The position numbers and the translations under genes are program-made. A stretch of DNA of 64,000 bases from Pardosa pseudoannulata. Taxonomy: Eukaryota > Arthropoda > Arachnida > Araneae > Lycosidae. This document shows positions 1 to 54,045 of this stretch, in pieces. The DNA lies in NCBI GenBank assembly GCA_032207245.1, contig CM063510.1, positions 44,716,648 through 44,780,647 on the forward strand, written 5' to 3'. A model generated the notes under the pieces. That model ran no database searches, was not told the DNA's origin, and worked only from the letters and a program-made list of their open reading frames with translations. Every line of letters starts with the position of its first letter. Positions within the stretch are counted from its first letter, which is position 1.

Positions 1-1912
1 CTTTCAAAATCAACCAGTTAAAAATATTTCTCTGTATATAGAAATATGATAAATGAGAATTCTTTACTTCGAAAACTCAAGACAAGGTTTTTTTTTCTTT
101 TTGACGCCAAATTCTTTTCTCCCTTTTTAAAGACATCATCTCCGAATTTTAATTTAAAAAATTTCATTTTCTCTGCTCATTAATCGTTTATTCTTTCTTA
201 AAATAAGTCTTCGGTTTAAAACGACAGGAAATATTCCGGATCTGAGATTAATTTACTTCGGAGCTGTATTTCTTTGTATATTCGAAACCCAGAATGATCA
301 TCCATTTTGCCGGAAATTCTTCGAACATTAATAAGAGTTTGCTATTTTGCATGCCTCTCTCTTAGAACAGAAACAGTTCCCCTCTCGTTTATATCTCCTT
401 TCATTTTGCTGATCATTGCTTCAAAAGGCTTTTCTCTGATTTACACAAGCAGTTGGGTACTTAAACCCTCAATTAATATAAATTGTAATGATAATTTGCT
501 TCAGCCGGATAAAGACTTCAGTCGGTAATTTAGTTAATGTTAGTTTCAAGGTTAATTAAGAACTGCATTTGCTATGGCACTTGTTATGAACCGTGCTAAT
601 TTTTATTGAAATTATTCGGATGGAAACGGTGATATTTATTACTACTGTATTAAGATTTCCTACAGAAGACTTAGGATAGATTTGATTTCAGAGACTCATA
701 AACTTAGTTTAATTAACTTATTTTGTTATCAAATTTTATTGTAAAGATGTCTAGTACACATAATTTTAGCTTTTTTATTTATGCACGATTTACTAAAAAT
801 ATTAGGTTTATTATTTATAAAAAGTAAAACTGCGTGATAAGAGATTTATTCGCTATTACATGCTAAGCCCAGTATTATAAAGTTAAGCTTCGTAACAGAT
901 AAATCTCTTTGTCGTGATTTCAGCCGATATACTTGGTTATGTTTTTGAAGCAAAAATGTTATATAAAAAACATATATTTAGGATAATTTTTTTCCCTGAG
1001 ATAACATTTATCCTATTTTTCCTCGTTATCAGTACTTTCAAGATAACACACCAGATAATGTCTATGTATGATCCAGACATAACCTGAGTAGAATTTAATG
1101 TCAAATTGATTGTAGCGATTCTCTGTAGAAAATCATTTTGACATAAACTAACTTTTATCTTAACTTTTATGTCATAAAATGTTAGTACTAGCTTTATTTA
1201 TTTACCGGCTGCTTTTTATCAGCCGTCAGCCAAGGTAGTTAAGATTCGCAAATAAAAGTTATATTTAACTGAAAATTCAAATTAGTTTTTATATTTCATT
1301 ACATACCATCAATATAAACAATTTCGAAATCCATTTTAAGTAAAATATAACCCATTTTAAGTAAAATATAAGCACATTTTAATGTTTTTTCTAAACTTAA
1401 GAAATATAGAATAAATCAATCAAAAATATATGGAGATATTAGGCAATTAATCTTTTCATACCACTAACATAAAAATAACTGCATTTTTAGTGAGTTTACT
1501 TAAAGAGAACCGAGGAAATTATCAAAAGATAGAAATATTAATCAAGCAATAAATAAAGACTGAAATATTTTTTATTTGACAGTGATATGTTCCAATGTGA
1601 AAAATAGGACGAAAGGAAATTTAAAAAATTCGCCAAATAATAGAAAAAATAAATAAGAAAAATAAACCTGTATAAAACATCAAAACTTCTATCATCTTAA
1701 AAGACACGCGAATTAATGTATCTAAGATTTTAAAGAGATAAAATACATGGTCGCTAAGCTACAATATGTGAAAAGAAATAAATTGTCTGCATCATGACCT
1801 TGACCATTAAACAATTGAATCTCCCTTGAGCTACCTGAATCATCCAGCAAGTTCTCATTAAGATCAGTTTTGGATTTGTGATGTCCATTTTACTATAATT
1901 AAACCAAATATT

Positions 1913-1955
1913 ACGTTTAAAAGTAGTGTTGGTTAACCACACTACTTTTAAACGT
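1913..1955. repeat. 43-nt near-perfect palindrome
   Basis: Two 16-nt arms (ACGTTTAAAAGTAGTG and its exact complement) flank a centre that is itself palindromic (TGGTTAACCA), with one unpaired T. The whole could fold into a 21-bp hairpin with almost no loop. No coding sequence lies around it. Confidence 0.85.
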
Positions 1956-2613
1956 GGTTGTTTTTACTTTAAAAAAATTCCTCATTTTGGAGTATTTTCA
2001 CAAAGCTTAGTTACTTTATAATGAGTTTATGAAGGAGGATATAAATTGCAATAATTATTTAATACATAATTGCAAAAATTATTTAATACAAAATATTTTC
2101 TTGATATTTTTATAATCATACATGAGGGGGGGTTTAATACATAATCTAAGTGTTTTGATCCAAAATTTAATATAATATTTTCAACAACATTAAAATACTT
2201 TTCAGATATTTCTTATTTTACCAGATCAAAATAACATTCATCATACATAACTTCCACTTAAAAGAAATATAAATACTTTCTCTAATTTTTTATTTAAACA
2301 TTACTTCTATCTCTATATATAAAACGTGATACTGCAACAACAAATGTGTATGAGCGCATAGATATAAATATGTTTGACTTGTTGTCAGTGTCAACAAACA
2401 TAACAGCTGTGGTTAGTATTAATAGAGCAATTATTTATTTGAAGTAAATTAAGAGAAATTGAAAAATATGAAGAATTATTTTACTTATTTTTAGTTTCGA
2501 TTCCTGATATTTCCGCTCCGATTAAATCCAAATTATTTCCAAAAATGAAAACATTGATATGCTGTAAATTTTCGAGAGATTGGAGGACTGAGAGACATTT
2601 TAAACAAATGTAG

Positions 2614-2620
<7 letters not shown>

Positions 2621-2674
<54 letters not shown>
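2621..2674. repeat. TA microsatellite
   Basis: About 27 TA dinucleotides. It forms the left border of the element at 2675-3020. Confidence 0.95.
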
Positions 2675-2679
<5 letters not shown>

Positions 2680-3015
2680 ATGTTCCAGTGTTAAGGCGAA
2701 TGGAAAACAGTCTTTCTTGATAACAATAAGTTTATTAAATCATCGTTTCTTCTAAGAGCAAAACTTGAGCCATTTTCATTGTTCATTTAAGAGCTAAGCG
2801 TGGAAAAGTTGTTGACAGATCCATGTCCAAGTGCTACAGAAACTTATCTGATTGCAAGCTCATCAAATAGTTCAAAAATGCTTCCGCCTGACCGGATGAT
2901 CCTAAAAGCTTACGAGAGCGTGGGTCTTTTTCATTTATTTTATTATTATAAAATGGTTCCCTTTTTAAAATCGTTTATAACTCACGTAATTTCTAACAAC
3001 CCCTTTTTTAGACCT

Positions 3016-3020
<5 letters not shown>
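2675..3020 (+). mobile_element. 340-bp non-autonomous element between TA arrays, copy 1
   Basis: The segment begins ATGTCATG and ends GACCTGACAT, so its ends form a short imperfect inverted repeat. A second copy in reverse orientation lies at 40021-40353 and matches along most of its length by eye, for example the shared blocks AAGCTTACGAGAGCGTG and CCCTTTTTAAAATCGTTT. Both copies are flanked on both sides by TA arrays. No transposase is encoded; the open frame across it runs into the TA repeat and is not a gene. It is probably a MITE-like element with a taste for TA repeats. Confidence 0.7.

Positions 3021-3106
<86 letters not shown>
3021..3106. repeat. TA microsatellite
   Basis: A long TA array with one interruption near 3089. 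It forms the right border of the element at 2675-3020. Confidence 0.95.
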
Positions 3107-3107
<1 letters not shown>

Positions 3108-5247
3108 TATATATTATCGAGATTGACAAAATTATCATAGAGGTCGGAGTAGAAATACTTATTGAAGACTAGAAAATTTTAAAATACGAGCAAAGCACAA
3201 TCCAGAAATAGAAAAAGCATTTGCTAACAAAAATGTCAACTTTGAATATTATGAACTGTGACGTCACAACCAATAACGGAGCGTTTTCAAGTCATGTGGT
3301 TTTCTATTAACTTTAAAATTAATTTAAAAAATGAAGAATCCATTTTTTTTTTACATTCTTGAGAACATTTTTGGAATTAACTAGTCTTAAATTGCCAGAA
3401 AAATATTAAGTTGTTCCATTCTCCCACATGTGCAAATTCCTTATTCCAGAATGAAAATTTATTAGTTTCATCGTGACATATATATGTATATATTTATGCA
3501 TCTCGTACAACTTATAAACGATTAGACGTAGAATGTTGAAATTTGGTTTTGGTCACAGTTTTTTAAAGAGAGTGTATAAGCCTAGAAATATCTAAAATAT
3601 CTCTTTCAAATACACTAAAGGGTGGAGACTACCGCAGTGAACATTGTGCTCTTCTGTAGCTCCACTAGCTGTAAATCTTTTTTGACATGTGAAGCTCGGG
3701 TATGTTGATTGAAGATTCAATCTAACTCATTTCCGCAGATATCTAGGACATTCAATCTATTATATCTCCGTTAGAAATGTGTTTCATCCAGAAACAAGGT
3801 TTGCTGCAAAGTTTTCATTTATTATTTAACTAAATAAGATTTATGCGGTGCGTAAAATCCCATTGTTTAGCGAAGATTATAAACTTAATCAAACGGCGAG
3901 TGTATCCCGCTAAATCAGATGCCACTAGACGATTTCTGTCTGTGCTCTATCTTCCAGCGCGTAACATAATTTGCTTCCCGCTCCATCGTTACTCTAAACG
4001 TAGAATTCAATTAAACTATGGCGCAATCTCATTTAAAATTAAATGAGTATTCATTTGTTTTAAATTTTTGTTTCTGGTTTCCATAATGACACTTCATTCC
4101 AGCCACGGCTTTTAATCTTAACAAAAAATCTCATTAAATTAAATGCATACGTGTCTTTTTCTCCGTGCGGTGTTTTTATTATGTGCTAAGTTTCCGCGAT
4201 CGAGCCCCCCCCCCTCTTTCATCCCCATCCTCCTTTCTTTTAAGCATGTCGCGCTTTTCATGTTCCTTCGATTGCTTTCATAGAACGGAACTCAAAAGCG
4301 GTGCGTAAGAATTTCATTAAAAATTCTTTTCCCGATAAATGGATGTGAGTTGATTGCATTCTGCTTCTATCTTGTATTTTCTTTTCTTATTTATCTTTCA
4401 AAATTATTACAAAATTCCATGCGCGGCAAAATGTTCTCTTAAGTTTTTAAATTCTTAGTTGAATTTTTAATACTTGCTTTTCGTACGTGATTTTAAGATT
4501 ATTTTCCTCAATAACATCTGCAAGGCTTAGTAATTTTTTTTTGTTTTAACATACTTGTGCAAAGTACAGGAAGTACTGCAACAGCGAAAAATTTCAGTGC
4601 TCAAATTTCAACGGAAATATTTTTTAATTATATTTGAATCAAATTTGACAAATTTTAGTGACGTTTGTGTGTACATACAAAGAAACTTTATTTTTGAAAC
4701 TTTAAATAGAACTTGAAAACGAGTAGCTACAGAACATCATAATTTTTTATTAAGTACTTCTATAAAGTATTATTGTGTACTTATCCTATACTCCATATAG
4801 TAGAAAATATTTAATAAGGCATAACCAAAAATAAATTGACTGCAGAATGAAATTCTGAATTTAGAACTATGATATTTGCCAGTTGTGTACCTTCTTTTTT
4901 GATTGTTATTTGCACTAAAAAATTTCAACTTAACACTGAGGGCCATACTAACAATTTCAACTACACGAACGCTTCAATATAACAAATAACTTATGTTTAA
5001 CATGGATCAGTTGGTTGCAATAACACTAAACTTCAATTTAACGCTAACGCATATTAACTCTGTTGAGTATGACTGAAAACCCTTGAGAAACGAAAGTATA
5101 TGACATGAGGCAAGAAGGATTTCATGAAATACAATTCGTTGTGAGAAGAGTTATAAATAATTCATACGTCATTAAATGTATTTTCACCATGGGCTAACTT
5201 TTAGCTAAAAGACCCTAATATCTCCAGTATCCAGCTACCTTATGACC

Positions 5248-5249
<2 letters not shown>

Positions 5250-5311
<62 letters not shown>
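5250..5311. repeat. TA microsatellite
   Basis: Two TA runs separated by a single phase shift (ATTA) at about 5280. A run of C lies 40 bases downstream. Confidence 0.95.
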
Positions 5312-5314
<3 letters not shown>

Positions 5315-5626
5315 CAGAAATGCGCTACAGAAAACAGGTTGCAAAATGCCCCCCCCCCAATCTTAAAGTTTATGAAAGGATCCTTTTTCTTTCATTTTTG
5401 TGGTTATCCAGTATGTGTATTTTTGGCTATTTGATAGACATTTAGTTAATATTAACCTTGTATTTATTATTATTATTATTATCCTATTAGAAAATGTATT
5501 AAAAAAAACCTGCCGAATGTTTAAGTTTTATTCTTCGTTTTCTGCTATAGTTCTTACTACATTTGTAAGTCAAAATCAAGCGCCTCTTTTATTTACCTAT
5601 TGGTATTTTCAAACTGTTCCACGGAA

Positions 5627-5805
5627 AGGTGGCCGAATGGTTAGGGCACTGATCTTCGGAACCGGAGTTGGTGAATTCGAATCCCACTGTGGCATGGATG
5701 TTCGTAGCCGTTCGGAATCGGCTTTAAGCAGCAGGTCTCGGTCTCATTACCTCTCGTGTTACAAAAAAGTAGACCGTAGTGTTCCAAACCAATCAAAACG
5801 GGGCC
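5627..5805 (+). mobile_element. tRNA-derived SINE, copy 1
   Basis: The head has the two internal RNA polymerase III promoter boxes of a tRNA: an A box in GGCCGAATGGTTAGG and a B box in ATTCGAATCCC. A body of about 110 bp with CGTAGCCGTTCGGAATCGGC follows, and then a CCAAACCAA tail. Seven other copies in the window share the body and tail, so this is a dispersed SINE and not a working tRNA gene. Confidence 0.85.
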
Positions 5806-6151
5806 AATAACTTTATTGAGTTATGTTTTATCGAGAGATTTCTTTAAAAGAGAAATTTGTGTGTTATAATTTCTGCAAAATAAATTGTTTTCGTCATTTT
5901 ATTTATTGAATACAGAATTATTGGCTATTGCGTCATAAAATCAACAAGCTAATGGCGTCATGGCATAAATAAGGTAACCATGTTTCTATGTTTTCAGAGA
6001 TAAAATTATAATAATACAAAATACAAAATGTTAGTAAAATAGCATGAATACTGATGTATTCGATTTTCAATTTTGTTTCGCACTAACTACAGCAAACTGC
6101 AGGTCATAATTGTGGATTTCAAAAGTAAGATTGATATATTTTTTATTCCAG

Positions 6152-48355
<42,204 letters not shown>

Positions 48356-48525
48356 TTTGTGATTTGTTCAATGGCAGCTTCGAGGCGACATAAACCGAGG
48401 TGATAAAGTCATATTGATCTGACAGCCAACAGACCCCTAGTCATACACTTGTGTTCACCTACTCAGGATTCCGTGTTGTTTGGCCTACCCACACAATAAA
48501 AGTTCCTTACACTTATCCCCCATAT
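48356..48525 (+). terminator. 3' untranslated region and polyadenylation signal
   Basis: AATAAA at 48495-48500, 140 bases after the stop, followed by a GT-rich stretch at 48552-48567. A second AATAAA at 48793-48798 is an alternative. The exact cleavage site cannot be seen. Confidence 0.6.
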
Positions 48526-49748
48526 ATTTTAATAGTTCCATTCCATATGCGTTGATGTGTGTATGGAGTAATTTCACAAAGCAGTAGACATGGTTTAAAA
48601 GTTCACTTTTCCCCTGATTTAGTGTTGTAACACTGGTCAAACGTTATCTGTCAGTTTTTGAGAAAATACCATAACTGATATTTTCCTTCTGATTTTGAGA
48701 ATTCGTTTGGAGAAAAAGAATGTATGGTGCTAAAAGTTGAAATCGTGTTTTGTTTATCTGTTTGTTTTTTGACTAGTTATCAATATTTTCTGAATAAAAG
48801 CTGAAATCTTCATTTTTACCGCGTTTTGAAAGAGACGATAACGCATATTCTACATTTAAACAAAATTTTTTATTTAAAATATTCCCATAAATATAAATAT
48901 AAGAAACGGCTTTCTGGGGCTGGTTTTTGTAACCCCAATATTGCAAAATCTATGAATATCTAAGCTTCTATTAGTTATTTTTAGCATATCCTGTCTCAAA
49001 CACACAGGCTAATAAACAGTTCTGTGATAGAGGTAGATACCGATTCCAGCTATATTCCACCAATCTCTACCAGACTACCTAGTTTCTCGATAGTTACCTT
49101 TGAGGTAGCCTTTAAGAAACTTTCACTGACTTATTTGGCGACAAATATTGAAAAAGAAAAATTCAATTCAGTGCTTGCATTTTCGCCAAACAAAGGTGTA
49201 CGTTTTAAATCTATCCTGGCCGTACATTCGTGATGCAAAATCTTTTCTTACTACGTGCTGACGCGTACTAAATAGAAACCATTTCCTGAAAAACACCATT
49301 CTTTAGAAATAAATCTGTTTCCAAAGCAGGAAATGAAAATCAAATGAGTTCTAAGTATTACCTGATGGTTGAAACTGACTCGCAGGCGATCTTTTGCTCG
49401 ACAAAGATGGAACCACGAAATGGCACAGACTGCTCTGCGAGATTCCTACACAGATGGGCCAGTTCCGGAAATATTCGTTTGTCCCTTCAAGTTCATAGAA
49501 GATCGTAGGTATTTAATGATATCCTTCAGTCCTTCCGAACCACCGTGCTTGTCTTTCCCCATGACGACTCTCTCGAGACCACAACTCTATTTGAAAACAT
49601 ATCAGACTGTCCATATTATGATGTAATTACAGTGTCTATTTATGTACGTCAGGTGCATTTATATGAATATATATTTGCTGTTCCTGTTAATAAATATCTA
49701 TTGTTGACGCCATCCTGTTGTTATCATTTGTTCTTTTACTTGTTCCAC
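48526..49748. other. Intergenic; one unassigned open segment
   Basis: Mostly AT-rich. The part 49360-49625 is GC-richer and open on both strands: the plus frame contains RQRWNHEMAQTALRDSYTDG, and the minus strand has a 39-codon frame starting MGKDKHGGSEGLKD and a GTAATA donor-like site at about 49365. I recognise neither. It could be an exon of another gene or an old repeat. Confidence 0.35.
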
Positions 49749-49750
49749 TA

Positions 49751-50595
49751 CAGTGTTCCCTTGCCACTTCGCGCTTCATGTTTTGCGGCTTCAGTGCTTG
49801 GCGGGGTTTTCCAAAATATTCATCAAATAAAAAAATTGAAAAAATACAACCATGTCGGCATCCACATTGCTGAAAAGAGCGTTGTTTCTTGTTGATGCGT
49901 GAGAGAGAAGGATCCCTGCATGTCAAACAAAGAGATGGGTTGACTCAGAGTACATACCACGAGCTCTTAAGATGGCAAAATCTGCAAGTGAGGAAGAAAA
50001 TGAAGAGGAAGACGAAGAACAAACTGAAAAGCGTGGCCTTACCCTGAAGAATCTGCAACAATTGTGCAACATGGCAAGAATTTTCACAAGACATTGATGC
50101 ACAATATGGTTCGAGCTGTCGAATTGAATAATCCCGTTGACGGAGCTATGTCCTTGTACAGGAGAATTTTGAAGGAAAAGGAAAAAAAAAGACAACTACC
50201 CATCACCATGTTTTTTCTCCAAGGTAAAGCCCCCTGGCTATACCGTCAGCACCTCCAGCAGTAGAATCTCCGAGTCAGCCTAAAACTTCTACGAGTCAAA
50301 TGAGAGCCTCTCCTCCGCCACCAACACAAGACTCTTCGCTTCTCTCAGAAATTTTTATTACTCTATAAGATTTTGTAATTAACCTTATGAATTAGCACTG
50401 ACACGTTTAAGTAAATACATATACTGTTGTAATTTGTTTGTATTAAATGTGTAAAGTATAAATACTGTTTACATATTTAAAACATTCGTGTATCCGCATA
50501 CACGAAAATTCCTAGGGGCAAATCCTACTTCGCGGTTTTTCAGCTTACGCACAAGTTTCTGGTTCCCATTAATCACGAAAACTGACGGATCACTG
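49751..50595 (+). mobile_element. pogo/Tigger-type element, internally deleted
   Basis: The left end CAGTGTTCCCTTGCC and the complement of the right end CAGTGATCCGTCAG form inverted repeats, with TA on both sides. Inside lie frames with an acidic stretch (SEEENEEEDEEQTEKR) and LTLKNLQQLCNMA, resembling the region after the DDE domain in Tigger/CENP-B-like transposases. The catalytic domain is gone and stops are present. Confidence 0.75.
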
Positions 50596-50597
50596 TA

Positions 50598-53274
50598 AAA
50601 CAGTGTTTCCCAAAGTAGGATACGCTTACCACCAGGCCTACAATGAGAGTTTGAGGGGGGTACAACTGAGGAGTTCATATTTATGTGAAGTAGCTTACTC
50701 AACATTTGTAGAGATTAAGTCGAAAAAAAAGGAAGAGATTATTGGACGTGGAACAGCATCTGAGATTAAAATTAACAAACAGGGGACCAAATTATGACGA
50801 TCTGTCATCTCATCACAAACAATTTCAACCTTCTCATTGATCCAAATAAATGTTACTTACAGTATAACTTTTATTTATATTTTATTATGAATAAATTTAT
50901 TTCTCTTTTCTCATTATTTTGTGTGTGTCACAAAAACAAGAAAAAATAAATATATTTTCGATTCTTGTTAAAATACATTTTTTTTTCTTTTTAAGACGAG
51001 GGGAACTTATCGTTACAAAAATTATAGAAGGGTTACACATATGTCAAAAATTTGGAAAATACTGCGTAAAAGAATCAAGTTGAATTTACTACGAACCATT
51101 AGTAAATGTCATTTACCACTAAAAGTATTTAATTTATAAATGTGTAAAGGTCAATATATAAATGCTTTGCCTTTGGAAAAAAAGATTTTTAGTAAATTGG
51201 GTTCATGAAAAGACAGAAATCTACTGTGTTGAATGCAGTTTAAGGTGACTCATTATGTTTCGATTTTCTACGAAATACAATTAGTTTTTGGTCATTTAAC
51301 GTTAACAATTTCTCCATTTGATAATTAGTGTAGTGCTGACAATCCGTTTAGAGTATGAAGTAAAAGCGTTCAACTAAAATAATTGTCTTACTACTGTCAG
51401 TATCAAAAGATAAGTGGCAGGTATACTTATAAACATGTTTAAAGCATCAAAATGTTAAGCGTGTATTTAACCATTCCCTGTCCATTTTGGAACCCGCAGA
51501 CATAAAATTTCTTCTTTTTTTTTTCCACGTCCCCTGTCGTGTGCGTGAGAAATGTAAATATAAACATGGATGCTCCAGTCCCGTTTTATCATTTCACCGA
51601 AAACCCAAGCTATTCACGTGTAACAGCGTAACAAAAAGGTGGGGGAGGGACCATTGAAAGTGATCTGGGACACAAGTTTTTTTTCGACAACAAAACCCGT
51701 AATCGGCAGAAAAAGGTCGTGGCGAGCAATCGGAAGTTTATTTGCGGCAACCCAGAGCTGGAGGATCCAACGTTTTCATGAACCGTCAAAGCGATACACT
51801 CACGGAGATAGTCGCTATTCAGGCAGTGCGTGAAAGTATTGTGTGGCCATGCTGCAGTAAATAAGGTACGTTTGATTTTCATGTGTTTGTTTTTTAAGAT
51901 GCTTCAGTTTCACCGGATCGTAAATATTAATGTGTATCAGGGTATCTATTGAATTGCTAAAAGTATATTTCACTAACACTTTGAGGAAGCACTTCCGAAA
52001 AATTGCCCTACATCTTTGTTTTAACACTGTAGCGGACAGGGTTTCACCGCGAAACCTCCTGTTAAACATTTTTTTCCTCTAATTTTTGAAGAAATATGAA
52101 TTTTTATTTATTTTTTTTATGTCTTTGATATTTAAAACTTACAATAAATGACAGTACTAAGTTTAATTATTTTTTCTTTTGAAACATATGTATTTATACT
52201 TGCTGTACCTGGAAAGTTAGTAATGAAATTGCTTTTCACTTATGACCCCAAACAAAAGTATTTATTCAAACAACACTTATAAATTTTTAAACTATTTATT
52301 TATTTTACTATTTTGAGAACACTTATTTATTGTTCTTCCAATATAATTAAAATTTTAAAAAGTGTTATGTTCATGCTGTACATAGGGATGGGTTTGTCGG
52401 TTAACCCCCCCTCAATTCCTGCTATGGTATCCTCTAAGGCAAACCCCTCTAAGGAATGCAAAGAAAAACTTTAATACATTTTGCATTTATAAGGTTCATA
52501 GATAATAATTATAAACTAATTTCATTAAATTCAAAAGAATTCATGTAGGTGACCTTTAAAGGGTTAAAGCGACGTGGTGACCTTGTTTTGTTCAAAAATA
52601 TCGCTAAAATAAAATCACAAAAATATCGCTTATATTGATTAAAATATTCTTTAATATATCTAGTATAGTTTGACATAATTTGAAAGTGGTGTAATAATTA
52701 GGAATGTATGAAAAGTCCATTTTTATCATGATTGCTTCTCACTGAACAGCTTGTTTACAATGCCTTCATTATTTCATTTGCCTCAATGACTTTTTAAAAC
52801 GAATTTTTGATTTAGTTCGTAATTTTAATATTTAATAATTTTCACGTAAGTTTGTTTTATGATAGATTTGTAATAGGTATCGTAATTAACACAACCACAT
52901 GAATTTGGGAGAGAGTATGTCATTCATTCATTCTCCAGTATAAACTGTACAACAGCACGAGCTTCTCCGTACCATAAATCCGATTTTGGGACTTTGGTAT
53001 TTTTCATTTTCTTTCCCGACATTGTTAAGTTCAAGTTGGAATTGAAAGTTTATTATATTCAGCTTGCTAGTGTGGAATGCGATTTTATGTTCCATAATAA
53101 TTATTGTTTGTTTGGATGAGTAGTATTGCCTCCTCCTCATTTAAAAAAACTTTAGACTCCTTTTTTATGCATTATCCGTGATGATAAATCTATAAATTCC
53201 GCAAGAAGTCCAAGAGAAATAAATCGTGCCAATCATTCGTATAAATTTGGTGCTACAGTGATTTTTTCAACAAG
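50598..53274. other. Intergenic, no convincing gene
   Basis: AT-rich with short frames only. 51590-51870 is GC-richer, ends in a donor-like AAG|GTACGT at 51865 and could be a non-coding first exon. A 32-codon minus-strand frame (MSGKKMKNTKVPKSDLWYGE) lies at 52924-53022. Neither is supported further. Confidence 0.4.
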
Positions 53275-53395
53275 AGAAATAATTGGACTAAGACGTACTG
53301 CTTAAAGCCGATTTATAGCCGTTTCAGCTGCAGTATTAAAACCCATGAACTTCGTCAGTGAAAGGCAGTGTCATACCCATTAGGTCTTCAGCCGG
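53275..53395 (-). mobile_element. tRNA-derived SINE, copy 7 (degenerate)
   Basis: Minus-strand fragment with GGCTATAAATCGGCTTTAAG and a B-box-like GGGTTTTAATAC. The tail is lost. Confidence 0.6.
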
Positions 53396-53769
53396 AATAA
53401 AAACAGAGAAAATAGAATGATATTTTTCTATTTAAAATACGCGATTGTAATATATAAATAAGAACTTTCAAATAAAAATGGCTATAAACTATGCTGCTTT
53501 AAAAGTGTTTTAATAATTTGGGGTCATTTGCCTGTTAAGCATTCATTCATTCGACGCTCCGGAATTAATTGACTACTTTATTATGGGAACACAATATAAA
53601 TGACCAACATTACTCTCTAAGGTAGCCCGCACATACAAAGTGGGTCCTCATAATTTAGAAGCAGGGAACAAGAAGACCCCCAAGCCTTGGTCTGCCACCT
53701 CCAGACGTATCGGTTGGAAACTTGGATGACATTGCGACAGCGACCCTCATTCACGTGATCCAACCGCCA

Positions 53770-53947
53770 AGCCGAACGATGGCCGAATGGTTAGGGTGCT
53801 GACCTTCGGAACTGGAGTTCGTGGGTTCGAGTCCCACTATGGCATGGATGTTCGTAGCCGTTCGGAATCGGCTTTAAGTAGTAGGTCCCGGTCTCATTAG
53901 CCCTCGTGTTGCAAAAAGTAGACCGTAGCGCTCCAAACCAAACCAAA
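53770..53947 (+). mobile_element. tRNA-derived SINE, copy 8, youngest looking
   Basis: Complete head (ATGGCCGAATGGTTAGGGTG; GGGTTCGAGTCCCAC), body with CGTAGCCGTTCGGAATCGGC and a (CCAAA)n tail. The flanks 53760-53769 and 53948-53957 are the same 10 bases, CCAACCGCCA, a clear target duplication. It serves as the reference copy of the family. Confidence 0.92.
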
Positions 53948-53964
53948 CCAACCGCCATTAATAA

Positions 53965-54045
53965 ACACAGTAGATCTTCGGCCGGCTCAATCCTTGATCC
54001 CATAACTCTAAGGTTATGAAATCGATGCCTTTGCTAACTGAGCTA
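53965..54045 (-). repeat. tRNA-like degenerate sequence
   Basis: On the minus strand, ATAGCTCAGTTAGCAAAGGC resembles a tRNA D-arm with A box, and GGATCAAGGATTGAG a weak B box 40 bases on. The fold is incomplete, so it is a SINE head or tRNA pseudogene and not a gene. Confidence 0.45.

Larger units (their letters stand above)
1..6151 (+). other. Intron (or upstream region) of the ADAMTS-like gene
   Basis: The first recognised exon starts at 6152 behind an acceptor and in mid-codon, so at least the part just before it is intron. I found no cysteine-rich TSP1-like reading frame between 1 and 6151. The stretch is AT-rich and holds a palindrome, TA microsatellites, one copy of a 340-bp element and a SINE, all listed separately. 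A less AT-rich part near 3840-4350 has no recognisable coding content. It includes a 20-nt palindrome at 4028-4047 centred on TTTAAAATTAAA. Confidence 0.7.

Noticed and set aside
2481..3126. Open frames with long Tyr-Ile runs, here and at 14240, 29137, 39906, 47494 and 56724
   Set aside because: They are translations of TA microsatellites and have no coding value.
3843..4046. 67-residue frame as an upstream exon of the ADAMTS-like gene
   Set aside because: It lacks TSP1 cysteine spacing and suitable splice borders.
53770..53840. Possible functional tRNA gene
   Set aside because: The acceptor and anticodon stems do not pair well, and the head is followed by a shared SINE body with a target duplication.
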